64,000 nucleotides of DNA from Methanothermobacter sp. CaT2. GTDB taxonomy: Archaea; Methanobacteriota; Methanobacteria; Methanobacteriales; Methanothermobacteraceae. The DNA is taken from positions 937,501-1,001,500 of the forward strand of contig NZ_AP011952.1 of the NCBI RefSeq assembly GCF_000828575.1, written 5' to 3'. The notes under the pieces were generated by a model. It made no database searches. It saw only the letters and a list, made by a program, of their open reading frames with translations, and had not been told where the DNA came from. This document shows positions 11,472 through 21,001 of this stretch, piece by piece (position 1 is the first letter of the stretch; each line of letters starts with the position of its first letter). Position numbers and translations under genes: made by a program.

Positions 11472-11564
11472 TAAAAAGAATATAGGAAATTACCTTAGAC
11501 AAACAGCATGCCCATTTGCTGGATCTAAAAAATCAGGCTAAACCATCATATATGGAGGTATATT

Positions 11565-12806
11565 ATGGCTAAAGAAAAAGAACACATGAACCTGGCGTTT
11601 ATTGGACACGTAGACCACGGAAAATCCACACTAGTGGGACACCTGCTCCTGCAGGCCGGAGCAATCGCCGAACAGCAGTTAGCTGATGGTGAAGACAAGT
11701 TCAGGTTTGTCATGGACAGGCTCTCCGAGGAAAGGGAAAGGGGAGTTACAATCGACCTTGCACACGCCAAATTCGAAACAGACAAGTACGAGTTCACAAT
11801 CGTGGACTGCCCCGGACACCGTGACTTCGTTAAGAACATGATCACAGGTGCGTCCCAGGCAGACGCAGCAGTCCTTGTTGTCGCAGTTGACGACGGTGTA
11901 ATGCCTCAGACCAAGGAACACGTGTTCCTATCAAGGACACTTGGTATAAACCAGCTCATAGTCGCCATCAACAAGATGGATCTTGTCAACTACGACGAAG
12001 AGAAATTCAACGCCCTCAAGGATGAGGTTGCAGCCCTCATCAAAACCGTGGGTTACAAGCCAAGCGACGTTGAATTCATCCCACTCTCCGCCTTTGAAGG
12101 GGACAACATAACATCAAAGAGCGAGAACACCCCATGGTACAAGGGTAAAACACTCGTTGAAGCCCTCGACGACCTTGAAGCACCTGAAAAACCTGTGGAT
12201 CTTCCACTGAGGATCCCTATACAGGACGTCTACTCCATCACAGGTGTCGGTACAGTTCCAGTGGGACGTGTCGAGACCGGTGTCCTCAAGAAGGGTGAAA
12301 ACGTCATATTCGAACCAGCAGGTGTAAGTGGAGAGGTTAAATCAATCGAAATGCACCACGAAATGATCGAACAGGCAGAACCCGGTGACAACATAGGTTT
12401 CAACGTCAGGGGTGTCGGTAAAAACGACATCAGAAGGGGAGACGTTGCAGGACACCTTGACAACCCACCAAAGGTTGCCAAGGAGTTCACAGCACAGATC
12501 GTTGTTCTCCAGCACCCTGGTGTCATAACAGTGGGTTACACACCTGTATTCCACTGCCACACAGCACAGGTTGCCTGTACCTTCCTTGAACTGGTGCAGA
12601 AAATGAACCCTGCAACAGGTCAGGTGGAAGAGGAAAACCCTGACTTCCTGAAAACAGGTAACGCTGCTGTTGTGAGGGTCAAACCAACCAAGCCACTGGT
12701 CATCGAGAAGATAAAGGACATCCCACACATGGGAAGATTCGCCATAAGGGACATGGGACAGACAGTGGCTGCTGGAATGTGCATAGACCTCGTACCAGCA
12801 AAATAA
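11565..12806 (+). CDS. tuf: Translation elongation factor 1-alpha (aEF-1A)
   Basis: GTPase that delivers aminoacyl-tRNA to the ribosome; 413 residues. The G1 loop GHVDHGKST is at residues 14-22. RGVTID is the switch I segment, [12 protein letters not shown] is G3 and NKMD is G4. Two beta-barrel domains follow, with the tRNA-contacting [13 protein letters not shown]-like region visible as [18 protein letters not shown] at 11565 follows GGAGG at 11552-11556. It has its own promoter and leads directly into rps10. Confidence 0.97.
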   Translation: MAKEKEHMNLAFIGHVDHGKSTLVGHLLLQAGAIAEQQLADGEDKFRFVMDRLSEERERGVTIDLAHAKFETDKYEFTIVDCPGHRDFVKNMITGASQADAAVLVVAVDDGVMPQTKEHVFLSRTLGINQLIVAINKMDLVNYDEEKFNALKDEVAALIKTVGYKPSDVEFIPLSAFEGDNITSKSENTPWYKGKTLVEALDDLEAPEKPVDLPLRIPIQDVYSITGVGTVPVGRVETGVLKKGENVIFEPAGVSGEVKSIEMHHEMIEQAEPGDNIGFNVRGVGKNDIRRGDVAGHLDNPPKVAKEFTAQIVVLQHPGVITVGYTPVFHCHTAQVACTFLELVQKMNPATGQVEEENPDFLKTGNAAVVRVKPTKPLVIEKIKDIPHMGRFAIRDMGQTVAAGMCIDLVPAK

Positions 12807-12840
12807 ACCCACCTCTTCCCTTTTTTACAGGAGGATTTAA

Positions 12841-13149
12841 ATGCACAAAGCAAGGATTAAACTGACAGGGACAGACCCTGAAAAACTGGCATACGTCTGT
12901 GACCAGCTCAAGAAGATTGCTGAAAGGACAGGCGTGGACATGTCAGGCCCAATCCCCCTCCCAACAAAGAGGCTCGTGGTTCCAACAAGGAAATCCCCGG
13001 ATGGTGAGGGAACCGCTACCTGGGAGAAATGGGAGATGAGGATCCACAAGAGGCTTGTGGGTATAGAGGCCGATGAAAGGGCCATGCGTCAGGTCATGAA
13101 GGTCAATGTGCCTGACAATGTCAGCATTGAAATTGAACTCAAAAGTTAA
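12841..13149 (+). CDS. rps10: Small ribosomal subunit protein uS10
   Basis: A 102-residue uS10 of the small-subunit head. [16 protein letters not shown] at the start and [18 protein letters not shown] in the long loop are the family hallmarks. ATG at 12841 follows AGGAGG at 12830-12835. It is the last gene of the cluster and is followed by a hairpin at 13152. Confidence 0.96.
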   Translation: MHKARIKLTGTDPEKLAYVCDQLKKIAERTGVDMSGPIPLPTKRLVVPTRKSPDGEGTATWEKWEMRIHKRLVGIEADERAMRQVMKVNVPDNVSIEIELKS

Positions 13150-13151
13150 CT

Positions 13152-13165
13152 GGGGTGTAAACCCC
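13152..13165 (+). terminator. Short GC hairpin after rps10
   Basis: GGGGT-GTAA-ACCCC forms a five-base-pair stem with a four-base loop directly after the rps10 stop, followed by a pyrimidine-rich stretch. It could end the translation operon before the tRNA promoter. Archaeal termination depends mainly on oligo-T, so the role is inferred. Confidence 0.4.
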
Positions 13166-13188
13166 TCTAACTAAATTCACCACCAAAA

Positions 13189-13200
13189 ACTATATAAATA
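13189..13200 (+). promoter_or_regulatory. TATA box for the tRNA-Ser pair
   Basis: A purine-rich BRE-like AAAAAC precedes TATATAAATA at 13191-13200, about 35 bases before the first tRNA. This is a strong archaeal promoter. No equivalent is seen in the 41 bases between the two tRNAs, so both are probably made from one transcript. Confidence 0.7.
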
Positions 13201-13230
13201 AGAGTTTATCAATCTCTTTTATCTGATACT

Positions 13231-13322
<92 letters not shown>

Positions 13323-13356
13323 AAAACTTTTTTCTGAACTGAAATCTAACTGTTCT

Positions 13357-13441
<85 letters not shown>

Positions 13442-13498
13442 TGAAAATAGGAGGAAGTGACCGCCTTCCGGTGGCGGTCAGACCCTTAAAAAAAATAA

Positions 13499-14041
13499 TC
13501 AGGTGTTTTCTTCTGAATCCACTTTTCCTATCTCTGGAACCTTTAAAATTAGGGGTTCCTCTTCCATTGCACCGGAGTCATGAACCACACATTCCTGGAT
13601 CCTTGCAGCTATTGAATCTGGATCCTCAACATCAACCATGTCCACCAGTTCAACCTGTCTCCGGAACCTTTCTATGGCCTCCTCCGGCATGTTCTCAATG
13701 TAGGGTATTGCACCGGTTGCACCGATGATCCTCCCTGTTTCCAGGTCTACACCATTGCTGTGGAGGGCCTTCATGGTCTGCCCTGTGATGTGCCCCATTA
13801 CCTCTGCACCGCATACAACAAGGAAGCGCAGGTTGGGGTTTGCAATAACGTTCCCAACAACTTTCTCTATCCCAAGGTTCTCTGTGTGAAGTGGACCTGA
13901 AATTGCAGCGCCCGCCTTCACGGGTTCATCTTCCATGTGTGACCCGAGGGTGACAACCGCAACCGGGCTTTCTTCATCGCCAACCACATAGTCCCCAACT
14001 ATGTGTGGCCAGTCTTCAGGTACGGGTTTCTTTTCAACCAT
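13499..14041 (-). CDS. Soluble homologue of tetrahydromethanopterin S-methyltransferase subunit A (MtrA)
   Basis: Closely resembles MtrA, the cobamide-binding subunit of the sodium-pumping Mtr complex. The block [26 protein letters not shown] and the helix with [17 protein letters not shown] are all present. His84 (in VMGHITGQ) aligns with the histidine reported to ligate the cobalt in MtrA. The 180-residue protein ends in a charged tail without the C-terminal membrane helix of true MtrA, so it should be cytoplasmic. It lies alone, far from an mtr operon, and is divergent from a TetR gene across three operator-like palindromes. A role as a soluble corrinoid methyl carrier or regulator-linked paralogue is inference. 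ATG at 14041 follows AGAGGTG. Confidence 0.85.
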   Translation of the reverse strand: MVEKKPVPEDWPHIVGDYVVGDEESPVAVVTLGSHMEDEPVKAGAAISGPLHTENLGIEKVVGNVIANPNLRFLVVCGAEVMGHITGQTMKALHSNGVDLETGRIIGATGAIPYIENMPEEAIERFRRQVELVDMVDVEDPDSIAARIQECVVHDSGAMEEEPLILKVPEIGKVDSEENT

Positions 14042-14054
14042 AAGAAACACCTCT

Positions 14055-14105
14055 TTAACCGTCAGTTAATTTTTAACTTTCGGTTAAAATTTAACTTGTA
14101 GTTAA
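14055..14105. promoter_or_regulatory. Three tandem TTAAC-N5-GTTAA palindromic operators
   Basis: Three 15-base palindromes TTAAC-N5-GTTAA lie at 14055-14069, 14073-14087 and 14091-14105. All six half-sites are identical while the five-base centres differ (CGTCA, TTTCG, TTGTA). The start-to-start distance is exactly 18 bases in both steps. They fill the space between the MtrA-homologue ribosome binding site (14048-14054) and the TATA element at 14107. They are most simply the binding sites of the divergent TetR protein, which would then repress both genes. Confidence 0.8.
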
Positions 14106-14106
14106 T

Positions 14107-14116
14107 GACATATAAA
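14107..14116. promoter_or_regulatory. TATA element in the divergent MtrA-homologue/TetR region
   Basis: ACATATAAAT at about 14107-14116 reads as a TATA box on the plus strand and as TTTATATG on the minus strand. Minus-strand transcription would start near 14085, inside the operators, and plus-strand near 14140. A second plus-strand candidate, TTTTAAAATA, lies near 14143-14152. Confidence 0.5.
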
Positions 14117-14184
14117 TCTTCCGGTGCAAAATGTTTTAAAATACCGGAACAGATATTCATAGAGATACAGAATGGTGAATCCAC

Positions 14185-14811
14185 ATGGCCCCATCAAGAC
14201 GCGAACGTGAACGTGAAAGGAGACGTGAACAGATAATAAGGGCGGCAGAGAAGGCATTCTTTGCACGGGGATACGACAGAGTGACCATGGATGAGATAGC
14301 CGAGGAGGCAGAGGTCAACAAGGCCCTCCTCTACTACTACTTCAAAAACAAGGAATCCCTCTTCTTCGCAGTGAACCTCTACGGTGTCCGCATACTCCAC
14401 AGCATGTACAGAAGGTGCCTGAAGCTTGACACAGATGGATACGGTAAGGTCAGGGCCATGGTGGAGGCCCTCTACAGCTTCTCAAAGGAACACCCCGACT
14501 ACTTCAGGATATACTGCTACAGTGGCACCGAGAGGTTCGAGCTGAGTGAAAGTGAGGATGCACGGGAGATAGTGGACCTCCGTACCGGAATGTGGAGGCT
14601 CATGGTTGAGGCCATAATGGAGGGCATGAATGACGGAAGCATCCGCAGCGACCTCGACCCTGTGGAGCTATCCATATACATCCATACACTGGCCATAAAC
14701 GCCCTGAACCTTGATTTCACATCCAGGATGGTCCTGGAGGCCAGGAGTATCAGCAGGGACAGATTCTGGGAGGACCTTGAGGTTTTCCTTGAATCCGCCC
14801 TCAGGCCCTAA
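14185..14811 (+). CDS. TetR/AcrR-family transcriptional regulator
   Basis: A 208-residue protein with an N-terminal helix-turn-helix at about residues 15-60 ([20 protein letters not shown], then [20 protein letters not shown]), the classic TetR DNA-binding motif. It has an arginine-rich N-terminal tail and an all-helical ligand/dimer domain behind it. The three palindromes in front of the gene are natural binding sites, so autoregulation and control of the MtrA homologue are likely. The ligand cannot be read from sequence. The start is the ATG at 14185. Confidence 0.92.
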   Translation: MAPSRRERERERRREQIIRAAEKAFFARGYDRVTMDEIAEEAEVNKALLYYYFKNKESLFFAVNLYGVRILHSMYRRCLKLDTDGYGKVRAMVEALYSFSKEHPDYFRIYCYSGTERFELSESEDAREIVDLRTGMWRLMVEAIMEGMNDGSIRSDLDPVELSIYIHTLAINALNLDFTSRMVLEARSISRDRFWEDLEVFLESALRP

Positions 14812-14849
14812 AAATAACATCTAAACTCCTTCTCAAAGCACCACATAAC

Positions 14850-14857
14850 TATATAAG
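14850..14857 (+). promoter_or_regulatory. TATA box for the NYN-domain gene
   Basis: TATATAAG sits 49 bases before the ATG at 14906, giving a predicted start near 14880 and a leader that contains the AGAGG ribosome binding site. It probably drives the three-gene run up to 16241. Confidence 0.6.
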
Positions 14858-14905
14858 TTTTTAGATACATAAGGGTATTAAAAGTTAAAGAGAGGAACTG
14901 ATGAA

Positions 14906-15373
14906 ATGGATAATGACGATAACTTTGTGATAATAAACAACAGCAGAAAAGATAAAAAGAGTCTTGGGCTCCTTGTTGATGGTCCAAACATGCTCAGAAA
15001 GGAATTCTGTTCAGATCTTGAATTTGTAAAGAACCTCCTATTTGACAGGGGAAACCTCAAGGTAGGAAAGGTGCTGCTGAACCAGTACGCCTCAGATAAG
15101 CTGATAGAGGCCGTTGTGAACCAGGGCTTCTCACCCATGATAGTTGCGGGTGATGTGGATGTTCAGCTCGCAGTTGAAGCCTTTGAACTCATACACAACC
15201 CCAACATCGATGTGGTTGCCATTATGACAAGGAACGCCGACTTCCTCCCCCTCATAAACATAGCCAAGGAGAACGGAAAGGAGACCCTGGTCATAGGTGC
15301 AGAGCCAGGTTTCAGTATAGCACTCCAGAACTCAGCAGACGACTCAATAATCCTTGGAAGCGAAGGGGTGTAG
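14906..15373 (+). CDS. NYN/PIN-like domain protein (LabA/DUF88-type nuclease fold)
   Basis: A 155-residue protein with the NYN fold. [14 protein letters not shown] carries the first conserved acidic residue with the N-M pair, [14 protein letters not shown] has the second acidic cluster, and [20 protein letters not shown] the third. These acidic residues are where PIN-like nucleases bind metal, so RNA cleavage is plausible but not proven. It is followed two bases later by a universal stress protein and seems to be translated with it. Confidence 0.85.
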   Translation: MDNDDNFVIINNSRKDKKSLGLLVDGPNMLRKEFCSDLEFVKNLLFDRGNLKVGKVLLNQYASDKLIEAVVNQGFSPMIVAGDVDVQLAVEAFELIHNPNIDVVAIMTRNADFLPLINIAKENGKETLVIGAEPGFSIALQNSADDSIILGSEGV

Positions 15374-15375
15374 AG

Positions 15376-15819
15376 GTGTACCGGCGAATACTGATACCCA
15401 CAGACGGCTCAGAGGACGCCATGAAGGCAACCCGGCACGCATTCCACATAGCAGGGATGAGCGGGGCAGACATACTGGCCATAAGTGTAGTTGACACATC
15501 CTACAGGAAAATCTGGGACGAGGATATCAGCAGACGCCTCGAGGAGATACTGAAAAAACAGGCAGAGAAGGCAATATCCATCCTCAAGGAGGAATTCAGC
15601 TCTCAACAGGAGCTGGGCCATATGACAGAAACCCGCCTTGATACGGTTATACTTGAGGGTAACCCCGCAGAGGTGATCCTCGAGGTCATGGAGGACGAGG
15701 ACGTGGACCTCGTTGTAATGGGCAGCTCAGGCAAACACGGCCTTGACCGCATAATATCCGGAAGCATAACAAGGAAGGTTCTTAAATCAGCCACAAAGCC
15801 CATGATGGTCGTTGGTTAA
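15376..15819 (+). CDS. Universal stress protein, UspA family
   Basis: A single-domain Usp of 147 residues. It opens with RILIPTDGSEDAMKATRHA and ends with the nucleotide-binding signature MGSSGKHGLDRIISGSITRK, the GxxGx9GS pattern of ATP-binding members. GTG at 15376 follows immediately after the NYN gene, with AGAGGTG forming the ribosome binding site region. Function in stress or energy sensing is by family only. Confidence 0.93.
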   Translation: MYRRILIPTDGSEDAMKATRHAFHIAGMSGADILAISVVDTSYRKIWDEDISRRLEEILKKQAEKAISILKEEFSSQQELGHMTETRLDTVILEGNPAEVILEVMEDEDVDLVVMGSSGKHGLDRIISGSITRKVLKSATKPMMVVG

Positions 15820-15830
15820 CGGTGATTGTA

Positions 15831-16241
15831 ATGATAGGTAAAAGGACACTGGATGATGAGAAACTTGCTGTGATAACCTTTACAGGGCCCTTCAGTAAAA
15901 CACTGGAGGTCCTTGAAGAGGTTTCAGACTTTGTATCATCAAATGATAAACTTGAGGCCGACGGTGACCCCACAGTGATCTTCTACACAGCACCCCTCAA
16001 GGACGAGGGAAGATACGATGTGGGTATACCTGTAAAGGGCGAATCTGAGGGTGACGGGAAGGTGAGGATAGTCACAATCCCGGGCCATACTGTGATATTT
16101 ACAGAATACTCAGAAGCCCGTGAGGAGGCCTACAGAAAGCTCATAAAATACGTTGAGGAGAACAGGCTGGACGTAATAGGTGCGCCGCGGGAGGTCCTCC
16201 ATGGGGATGTGAGGGAGATCCAGTTCCCTGTGGTCCTCTAA
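15831..16241 (+). CDS. GyrI-like small-molecule-binding domain protein
   Basis: About 136 residues with the alternating strand pattern of SOUL/GyrI-like ligand-binding domains: LAVITFTGPFSKTLEVLEEV at the start, a YDVGIPV segment in the middle and the end VREIQFPVVL typical of effector-binding domains. No DNA-binding part is attached. ATG at 15831 is preferred because GGTGAT precedes it; GTG at 15822 is an alternative. It is the third gene of a short rightward operon. The ligand is unknown. Confidence 0.7.
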   Translation: MIGKRTLDDEKLAVITFTGPFSKTLEVLEEVSDFVSSNDKLEADGDPTVIFYTAPLKDEGRYDVGIPVKGESEGDGKVRIVTIPGHTVIFTEYSEAREEAYRKLIKYVEENRLDVIGAPREVLHGDVREIQFPVVL

Positions 16242-16361
16242 ATGTACTCATAAAATTGAGAACAGCCTACTGGAATCCACTGATTTTTCTCCCTTACCCC
16301 TCTTTACATGAAAAAGGTAACATTTCTCCTCTCTTTTCAAGAACTGCAGCCAGCGGTCAGC

Positions 16362-17495
16362 TCACCGGTTCTCCTCGACTATATCCCTGAATGAGTCAAC
16401 CACGTACTGCACCTGCTCCTCTGTCATGCCATAGATGCTGCACTTGAACCACTTTGTCTGGCCCCTCCTTATTCCAACTATACCCCTCTTCTTAAGTTCC
16501 TCATAGAGGAAAAAGCCCTTCCTTGGATGTGAAGCCGCTATCTCATGGAAAACAGGGGTTTCAAACCTCACGAGGTCATGTTCCTTGGGTCTCACACCCA
16601 GCTGCTCTATACCCCCGATATCCTCAAGTTCAGAGACAAGGTAGCGTGTCTTCTTAACCTCCCCGTCCCAGCGTGAAACCCTCTCCCTCACATAGGGCAG
16701 AGAGGCCATGAGGGTTGCCAGTGGCGCTCCACGTGATGTGCAGCCCAGGAGTTCAAGCTCCTTCTTCTCATGCCTCCCTGACCTCCTGAGCACAGTGTCC
16801 TCCCACTCAGATTTCATCCCCAGCACACCTATAGGCCCGGAGGCCGCCATGCTCTTGTGACCGCTCCCAACAACGAAGTCAACCCCAAGTTCCCTGAGGT
16901 TAACCGGGAGCCTTCCCATGGAGTAGGCGCAGTTCAGGAGTAATGGGACCCCCAGCTTCCTGCAGACGTCCGCCACGCCACGTGCATCTGTCAGGTTCCC
17001 GTAGTTACCATCGACATGGGTCAGCACAGCAAGTTTAACCTCAACCCTGTCGATGGTCTCCTCAAGGACCTCCCTGTAGGCTTCGGGTGTTACCTCATAG
17101 CTGGGGTGTCCGGTTGATGGCACCTCAACGATTTCAAGGCCGTTCCTCTCAGCTGCAAGGTGTGTTGTGTAGTGGGCATTTCCATCAACAACAACGGTGT
17201 CACCCCTCTCACAGAGTGCATGCATCACCGCAAATTTACCCTCCCTTGCACCATGAACCGTCCTCACGGCATCGGAGCCTGTGAAGTCTGCAAGGTCATC
17301 AAGGAAGCAGTTTATGGCGGGCCTTGTGACCTGGTCCAGCCTCCCATCACAGTAGTCACAGACACTGTAACCATCCCCGAATTCATGGAGGGCCTTCCTT
17401 GCAGCGGCGGGGAGAACACCGCCACGCTGGAGGGGGTTGAGGTTGAGGTTATCCCTTTCAAGTTTTCTTGTAAGACCATAATCAGCGCATTCCAT
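16362..17495 (-). CDS. pscS: O-phospho-L-seryl-tRNA:Cys-tRNA synthase (SepCysS)
   Basis: PLP-dependent enzyme that converts Sep-tRNA(Cys) to Cys-tRNA(Cys), the indirect route to cysteine used by methanogens lacking cysteinyl-tRNA synthetase. About 377 residues. Lys214 in [11 protein letters not shown] would hold PLP. Cys46 and Cys49 in YSVCDYCDG, and the cysteine in [10 protein letters not shown], match the three cysteines known to be needed in the archaeal enzyme. [14 protein letters not shown] and [12 protein letters not shown] complete the fold-type I core. ATG at 17495 follows GGTGAT and overlaps the end of the preceding NTPase gene. SepRS is not in this window. Confidence 0.94.
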   Translation of the reverse strand: MECADYGLTRKLERDNLNLNPLQRGGVLPAAARKALHEFGDGYSVCDYCDGRLDQVTRPAINCFLDDLADFTGSDAVRTVHGAREGKFAVMHALCERGDTVVVDGNAHYTTHLAAERNGLEIVEVPSTGHPSYEVTPEAYREVLEETIDRVEVKLAVLTHVDGNYGNLTDARGVADVCRKLGVPLLLNCAYSMGRLPVNLRELGVDFVVGSGHKSMAASGPIGVLGMKSEWEDTVLRRSGRHEKKELELLGCTSRGAPLATLMASLPYVRERVSRWDGEVKKTRYLVSELEDIGGIEQLGVRPKEHDLVRFETPVFHEIAASHPRKGFFLYEELKKRGIVGIRRGQTKWFKCSIYGMTEEQVQYVVDSFRDIVEENR

Positions 17496-18006
17496 GATAA
17501 TCACCAAGTAAGTCAATTATCCTCTGGTAAACCCTGTCCCGTTTTTCAGGATCAACAACAAATACCCTTATGTCCTCCCTCTTTTTTATACTTTGAAGGG
17601 TTTTCCTGTGTACCGCTGCAATGAGGAGGACGTCAGAGCTGAGGACCTCGTCTACCGTCCTCCTGAATTCCTGGCTCTTAAGCTCCATGGGGCCGATTTC
17701 GTCTATGATTATGCAGTCATCCTCCAGCATGGCCCTCCGGATTGCAGGGACAGCCAGTTCATCCATGACCCCAACATTTACACCGTATCTTCCAATACGG
17801 GGGCCCTCTGTTTCAACTGACGCAAGGAGGCCCCTCCTGCCCGATGCTAGGTCAACGACCTCAAATCCCCACCTTGAACCACCCACCCTCACCTCAGGTG
17901 TTATGATCCCCCCAACCGAAAAGCCCATGCCCTCAAGGTAATCCCTCAGCCTTCCAACCATGGTGCTCTTCCCGCTGCCGGGTCTCCCGGTGATCAGTAT
18001 CTTCAT
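17482..18006 (-). CDS. Nucleoside-triphosphatase, THEP1 family
   Basis: P-loop NTPase of about 174 residues. [14 protein letters not shown] is Walker A and [11 protein letters not shown] is the Walker B region typical of THEP1 proteins, which hydrolyse several NTPs slowly in vitro. ATG at 18006 is taken as the start because AGGGGGA precedes it; the longer frame would overlap the upstream radical SAM gene. It overlaps SepCysS by 14 bases, so the two are translationally coupled. The cellular role is unknown. Confidence 0.88.
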   Translation of the reverse strand: MKILITGRPGSGKSTMVGRLRDYLEGMGFSVGGIITPEVRVGGSRWGFEVVDLASGRRGLLASVETEGPRIGRYGVNVGVMDELAVPAIRRAMLEDDCIIIDEIGPMELKSQEFRRTVDEVLSSDVLLIAAVHRKTLQSIKKREDIRVFVVDPEKRDRVYQRIIDLLGDYHGMR

Positions 18007-18016
18007 CAGATTCCCC

Positions 18017-19015
18017 CTAGATAAGGTTTTCAAGGCCTTCACTCAGGGCCCATCTTCTGGCCTCCTCCAGCTCCTCAATGTAGAGGGGACGGTTGATCTC
18101 AGGGTAACCTGAAGCCCTGTAGAGGGGCCGGTACTGGCCCATTATGTTCATTACAGTGTCTATTCCCAGGTTCTCTGCGACCCATGATATGATGGGCTTC
18201 GTGCAGCACTCCAGGTGCCCTGGAAGAACCAGGTGCCTTATTATCATATCCTCACCTGCTATCATGAGGTGGTTCCTGGATACGACCTCAAAGTAGTTAC
18301 CGGCACCTGCCAGTCTCTCTGCACATTCACTGTTGCCGAACTTGAAGTCCGTGAGGTAGAGGTCTGCAGCACCCATTATGAGCCTGAGGGATTCCCTGGT
18401 CATGTACATGTTACTGTTCCATACGACAGGCACACTGATGGAAACCCTGGATAGAACCCTCAGGATATATGGGAGTGCTGGTGTCGGGTCTCCGCCCACG
18501 AAGTTGACGTTTGCTGCCCCCATGCGCCTCCTCTCCTCTATGAGCGCTGCAAGTTCATCCACCTCAATGTGTCTGCCTGCAGAGGGGTTCTGGGATATGT
18601 CCCAGTTCTGACAGAAGACACACCTCAGGGTGCAGCCAGAGAAGAATATGGTATGGCTGGGTACAAGGGGGGCCTCCTCTCCGTAGTGCAGGAACTCCGA
18701 GGCCACCCGTGGCTCCATGACACCGCAGTGTCCCTGCTCCCTGTGGCGGTTAACCTTGCACCTCCAGGGGCACAGTGAACACTCCCTCAGGATCCTTTCA
18801 GCGATTTCGATTTTAAGATCAAGGAAGGACCTTTCACATGATCCTGAACACTCTATGCCCTTCTCTATTCTTTCATGTTCCCTCCAGAGTTCAGACATCC
18901 CTGAGGTTTCATGGAAGGATGCCGGTGTCCTGGCGGCCACCATGAAACTGGCATCCGTCCTACCGTCCCTCACAGAGAGGTAGTGGTGAAGTGCATCCTT
19001 CAGTGACATGATCAT
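18017..19015 (-). CDS. Radical SAM protein, PflX-type
   Basis: A 332-residue radical SAM enzyme. SGCTLRCVFCQNW gives the Cx3Cx2C cluster ligands C128, C132 and C135. An N-terminal CSLCPWRC plus C97 form an additional cysteine set, as in the PflX group (COG1313) of pyruvate formate-lyase-activase homologues. NFVGGDPTPALP and VVWNSNMYM belong to the SAM-binding barrel. Its substrate is unknown. An in-frame ATG at 19009 is an alternative start; no strong ribosome binding site distinguishes the two. Confidence 0.88.
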   Translation of the reverse strand: MIMSLKDALHHYLSVRDGRTDASFMVAARTPASFHETSGMSELWREHERIEKGIECSGSCERSFLDLKIEIAERILRECSLCPWRCKVNRHREQGHCGVMEPRVASEFLHYGEEAPLVPSHTIFFSGCTLRCVFCQNWDISQNPSAGRHIEVDELAALIEERRRMGAANVNFVGGDPTPALPYILRVLSRVSISVPVVWNSNMYMTRESLRLIMGAADLYLTDFKFGNSECAERLAGAGNYFEVVSRNHLMIAGEDMIIRHLVLPGHLECCTKPIISWVAENLGIDTVMNIMGQYRPLYRASGYPEINRPLYIEELEEARRWALSEGLENLI

Positions 19016-19030
19016 GAGTGATAAAGGCGG

Positions 19031-20323
19031 TTACCCTGTGACATGAACATCCTCAACCATGAGGGGCGCGGTTACAAAGCCCCCCACCTGTCTCCTTTCA
19101 AGGTCCGTTGATGAGACCTTCATCATGAGCTCAAATATGTTCCCTGAGAGCATTGCCTTCTTAACAGGTGTGAATTCCCCTGAGTCCACCATGAACGCAT
19201 TGTTGGCCTCCACCGAGAAGTCACCGGATATTGGATTTGCTGTGTGGGCTCCAAGGACATCTGTGACAAAGATCCCCCTGAAGTCGTCCAGTGGCACTGT
19301 GCTGTCAAATTCAAGTATGAAGTTGGTGGTTGAGACAGCCGGGACCTCCATGTAGCCCCTCAGACCATTACCTGTGCTATCAGCCCGCCCCTTTGATGCT
19401 GTGTATATGTTATGCAGGTATCCCCTCAGAATTCCATCCTCAACAAGGGCTGTCCTCTGGGAGGGTGTCCCCTCACCATCAAAGGGGGCTGATCCGAGGC
19501 CCCCCTCAAGGGTACCGTCATCGTATACTGAGAGGCCCTCACCTGTGACCTGGCTTCCAATCCTATCTGCCAGTACGGACCTCCCCCTCTGGACGTTATC
19601 TGCGCTGAATGCGCCTGCGAATGTTCCAAGGAGTCCTGCTGCTGCATGGTAGTCCAGGACTGCGGGGATCCTGCCGCTTTCAATACTCCTGCCCCCCATC
19701 GAATCCCTTGCAATCCGGCAGGCCCTTCCAGCTATCCATTCAGGGTTGATGTCAAGTTTGCAGGAGGAGTCTGATTCGTAGGCGGTTGTCTTCATGCCAT
19801 TCTCCCCGGCTGTCACAGATATGTGGGCTGAGAACCCTGTTGAAGATGATGACGCCTCAACACCCTCCGAGTTTATGATGAATGTTTCAATCCTGGATGC
19901 GGTGAACCCGCCGCTGGTGGGTTTGCATCCCTCCTCCAGGACCCTGTTGATCATTCTACCGGCCATCTCCACGGAGTCCTCAACTTCAAGGTCATCGAAG
20001 GACCTGTCATGGATCCCCTTCACCGATGGATATGTGGAGGGTTCAGAGAACCCGAAGTTCTCATCAGGATCTGCAAGCTGGAGGTTCTGGGCCGCCATCC
20101 TCACAGCCACGCCCACCCCATCAGGATCCGATGTGTAGGCAAATCCCATCCGCCCCTCCTTCAGGATGCGGATGCCTATCCCTGTCATGGATTCAATTTT
20201 CCCGAAGTCTATGAGGTCACGCTGGATCTCAACCTCCAGTGTCTTCTCCCTCTCAATGTAGACCTCAGCCATCTCACCATACCTTAATGCGAGTTTAACC
20301 GCCTCTTCACCAATCCCGAACAT
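19031..20323 (-). CDS. TldD/PmbA family protein (TldE-like)
   Basis: About 430 residues of the TldD/TldE family, which forms a heterodimeric peptidase in bacteria. The N-terminal AVKLALRYGEMAEVYIEREK and the C-terminal ISGDFSVEANNAFMVDSGEF are characteristic. The HExxxH zinc motif of TldD is not seen, so this is the non-metal PmbA/TldE partner type. ATG at 20323 follows GGTGAG. It is 4 bases from the phosphatase gene upstream. A TldD partner is not in the window. Confidence 0.85.
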   Translation of the reverse strand: MFGIGEEAVKLALRYGEMAEVYIEREKTLEVEIQRDLIDFGKIESMTGIGIRILKEGRMGFAYTSDPDGVGVAVRMAAQNLQLADPDENFGFSEPSTYPSVKGIHDRSFDDLEVEDSVEMAGRMINRVLEEGCKPTSGGFTASRIETFIINSEGVEASSSSTGFSAHISVTAGENGMKTTAYESDSSCKLDINPEWIAGRACRIARDSMGGRSIESGRIPAVLDYHAAAGLLGTFAGAFSADNVQRGRSVLADRIGSQVTGEGLSVYDDGTLEGGLGSAPFDGEGTPSQRTALVEDGILRGYLHNIYTASKGRADSTGNGLRGYMEVPAVSTTNFILEFDSTVPLDDFRGIFVTDVLGAHTANPISGDFSVEANNAFMVDSGEFTPVKKAMLSGNIFELMMKVSSTDLERRQVGGFVTAPLMVEDVHVTG

Positions 20324-20327
20324 CAGC

Positions 20328-20993
20328 TCACCACCCCATGAATCTCCTGACCGCCTCTGCAACCCCTTCTCCATGGGCTGCGGAGGTCACATAATCTGCC
20401 ATCTCCCGCAGTTCAGGGTCTGCATTTGCAACCGCAACCCTGAATCCAGCAGCCTCAATGAATTCCCGGTCATTTTCACTGTCACCTATGGCCATGACAT
20501 CCTCCATTCCTATCCCCATGGATTCAAGCAGGATCTCCAGGGATGAACCCTTATTCACTGAGGGGTCTGTCAGGTGTATGGCAAAGCCGGTATCATAGAC
20601 CTCAACATCAAAATCCCTGAGCGCCTCCCTGACAGTATCTGCAGGTACATCCCTGGTCAGTGCTATCTCCGACACCCTGAGGTCAGAGAACTGGACCTTC
20701 CGGACAGGGTAAATCCCTTTGAGGTGACTGTAGGCCATCTCAGCCTTACTTATATCACCCAGGACCCTCACCTCATCATTGATGTGCAGCACACCGCCAT
20801 TTTCAGCCACAACCCCTCCGCTGGCCCCTATCAGGACCGATGTTGTCATTGCAAAGCAGAGGATGTTACCGGTAACCATTATAACAGGCACCCCTGCCTC
20901 CTCGGCACCCCTGAGGGCCTTCACAGCCTCCAGAGACAACCTCCTTTTTTTGTCGGTTATTGTGCCGTCGATGTCAACTGCAATGGCCCTCAT
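20328..20993 (-). CDS. HAD-superfamily phosphatase, archaeal phosphoglycolate phosphatase type
   Basis: A 221-residue HAD hydrolase. Asp7 and Asp9 in AVDIDGTIT are the nucleophile and acid/base. MVTGN provides motif II, and AIGDSENDREFIEAAG provides the magnesium-binding motif IV. The C2-type cap (roughly residues 80-155) fits archaeal phosphoglycolate phosphatases related to sucrose-phosphate phosphatase. Substrate assignment is by family. It starts 9 bases after the hypD stop in a tightly packed leftward cluster. Confidence 0.85.
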   Translation of the reverse strand: MRAIAVDIDGTITDKKRRLSLEAVKALRGAEEAGVPVIMVTGNILCFAMTTSVLIGASGGVVAENGGVLHINDEVRVLGDISKAEMAYSHLKGIYPVRKVQFSDLRVSEIALTRDVPADTVREALRDFDVEVYDTGFAIHLTDPSVNKGSSLEILLESMGIGMEDVMAIGDSENDREFIEAAGFRVAVANADPELREMADYVTSAAHGEGVAEAVRRFMGW

Positions 20994-21001
20994 CCTGACA
21001 C

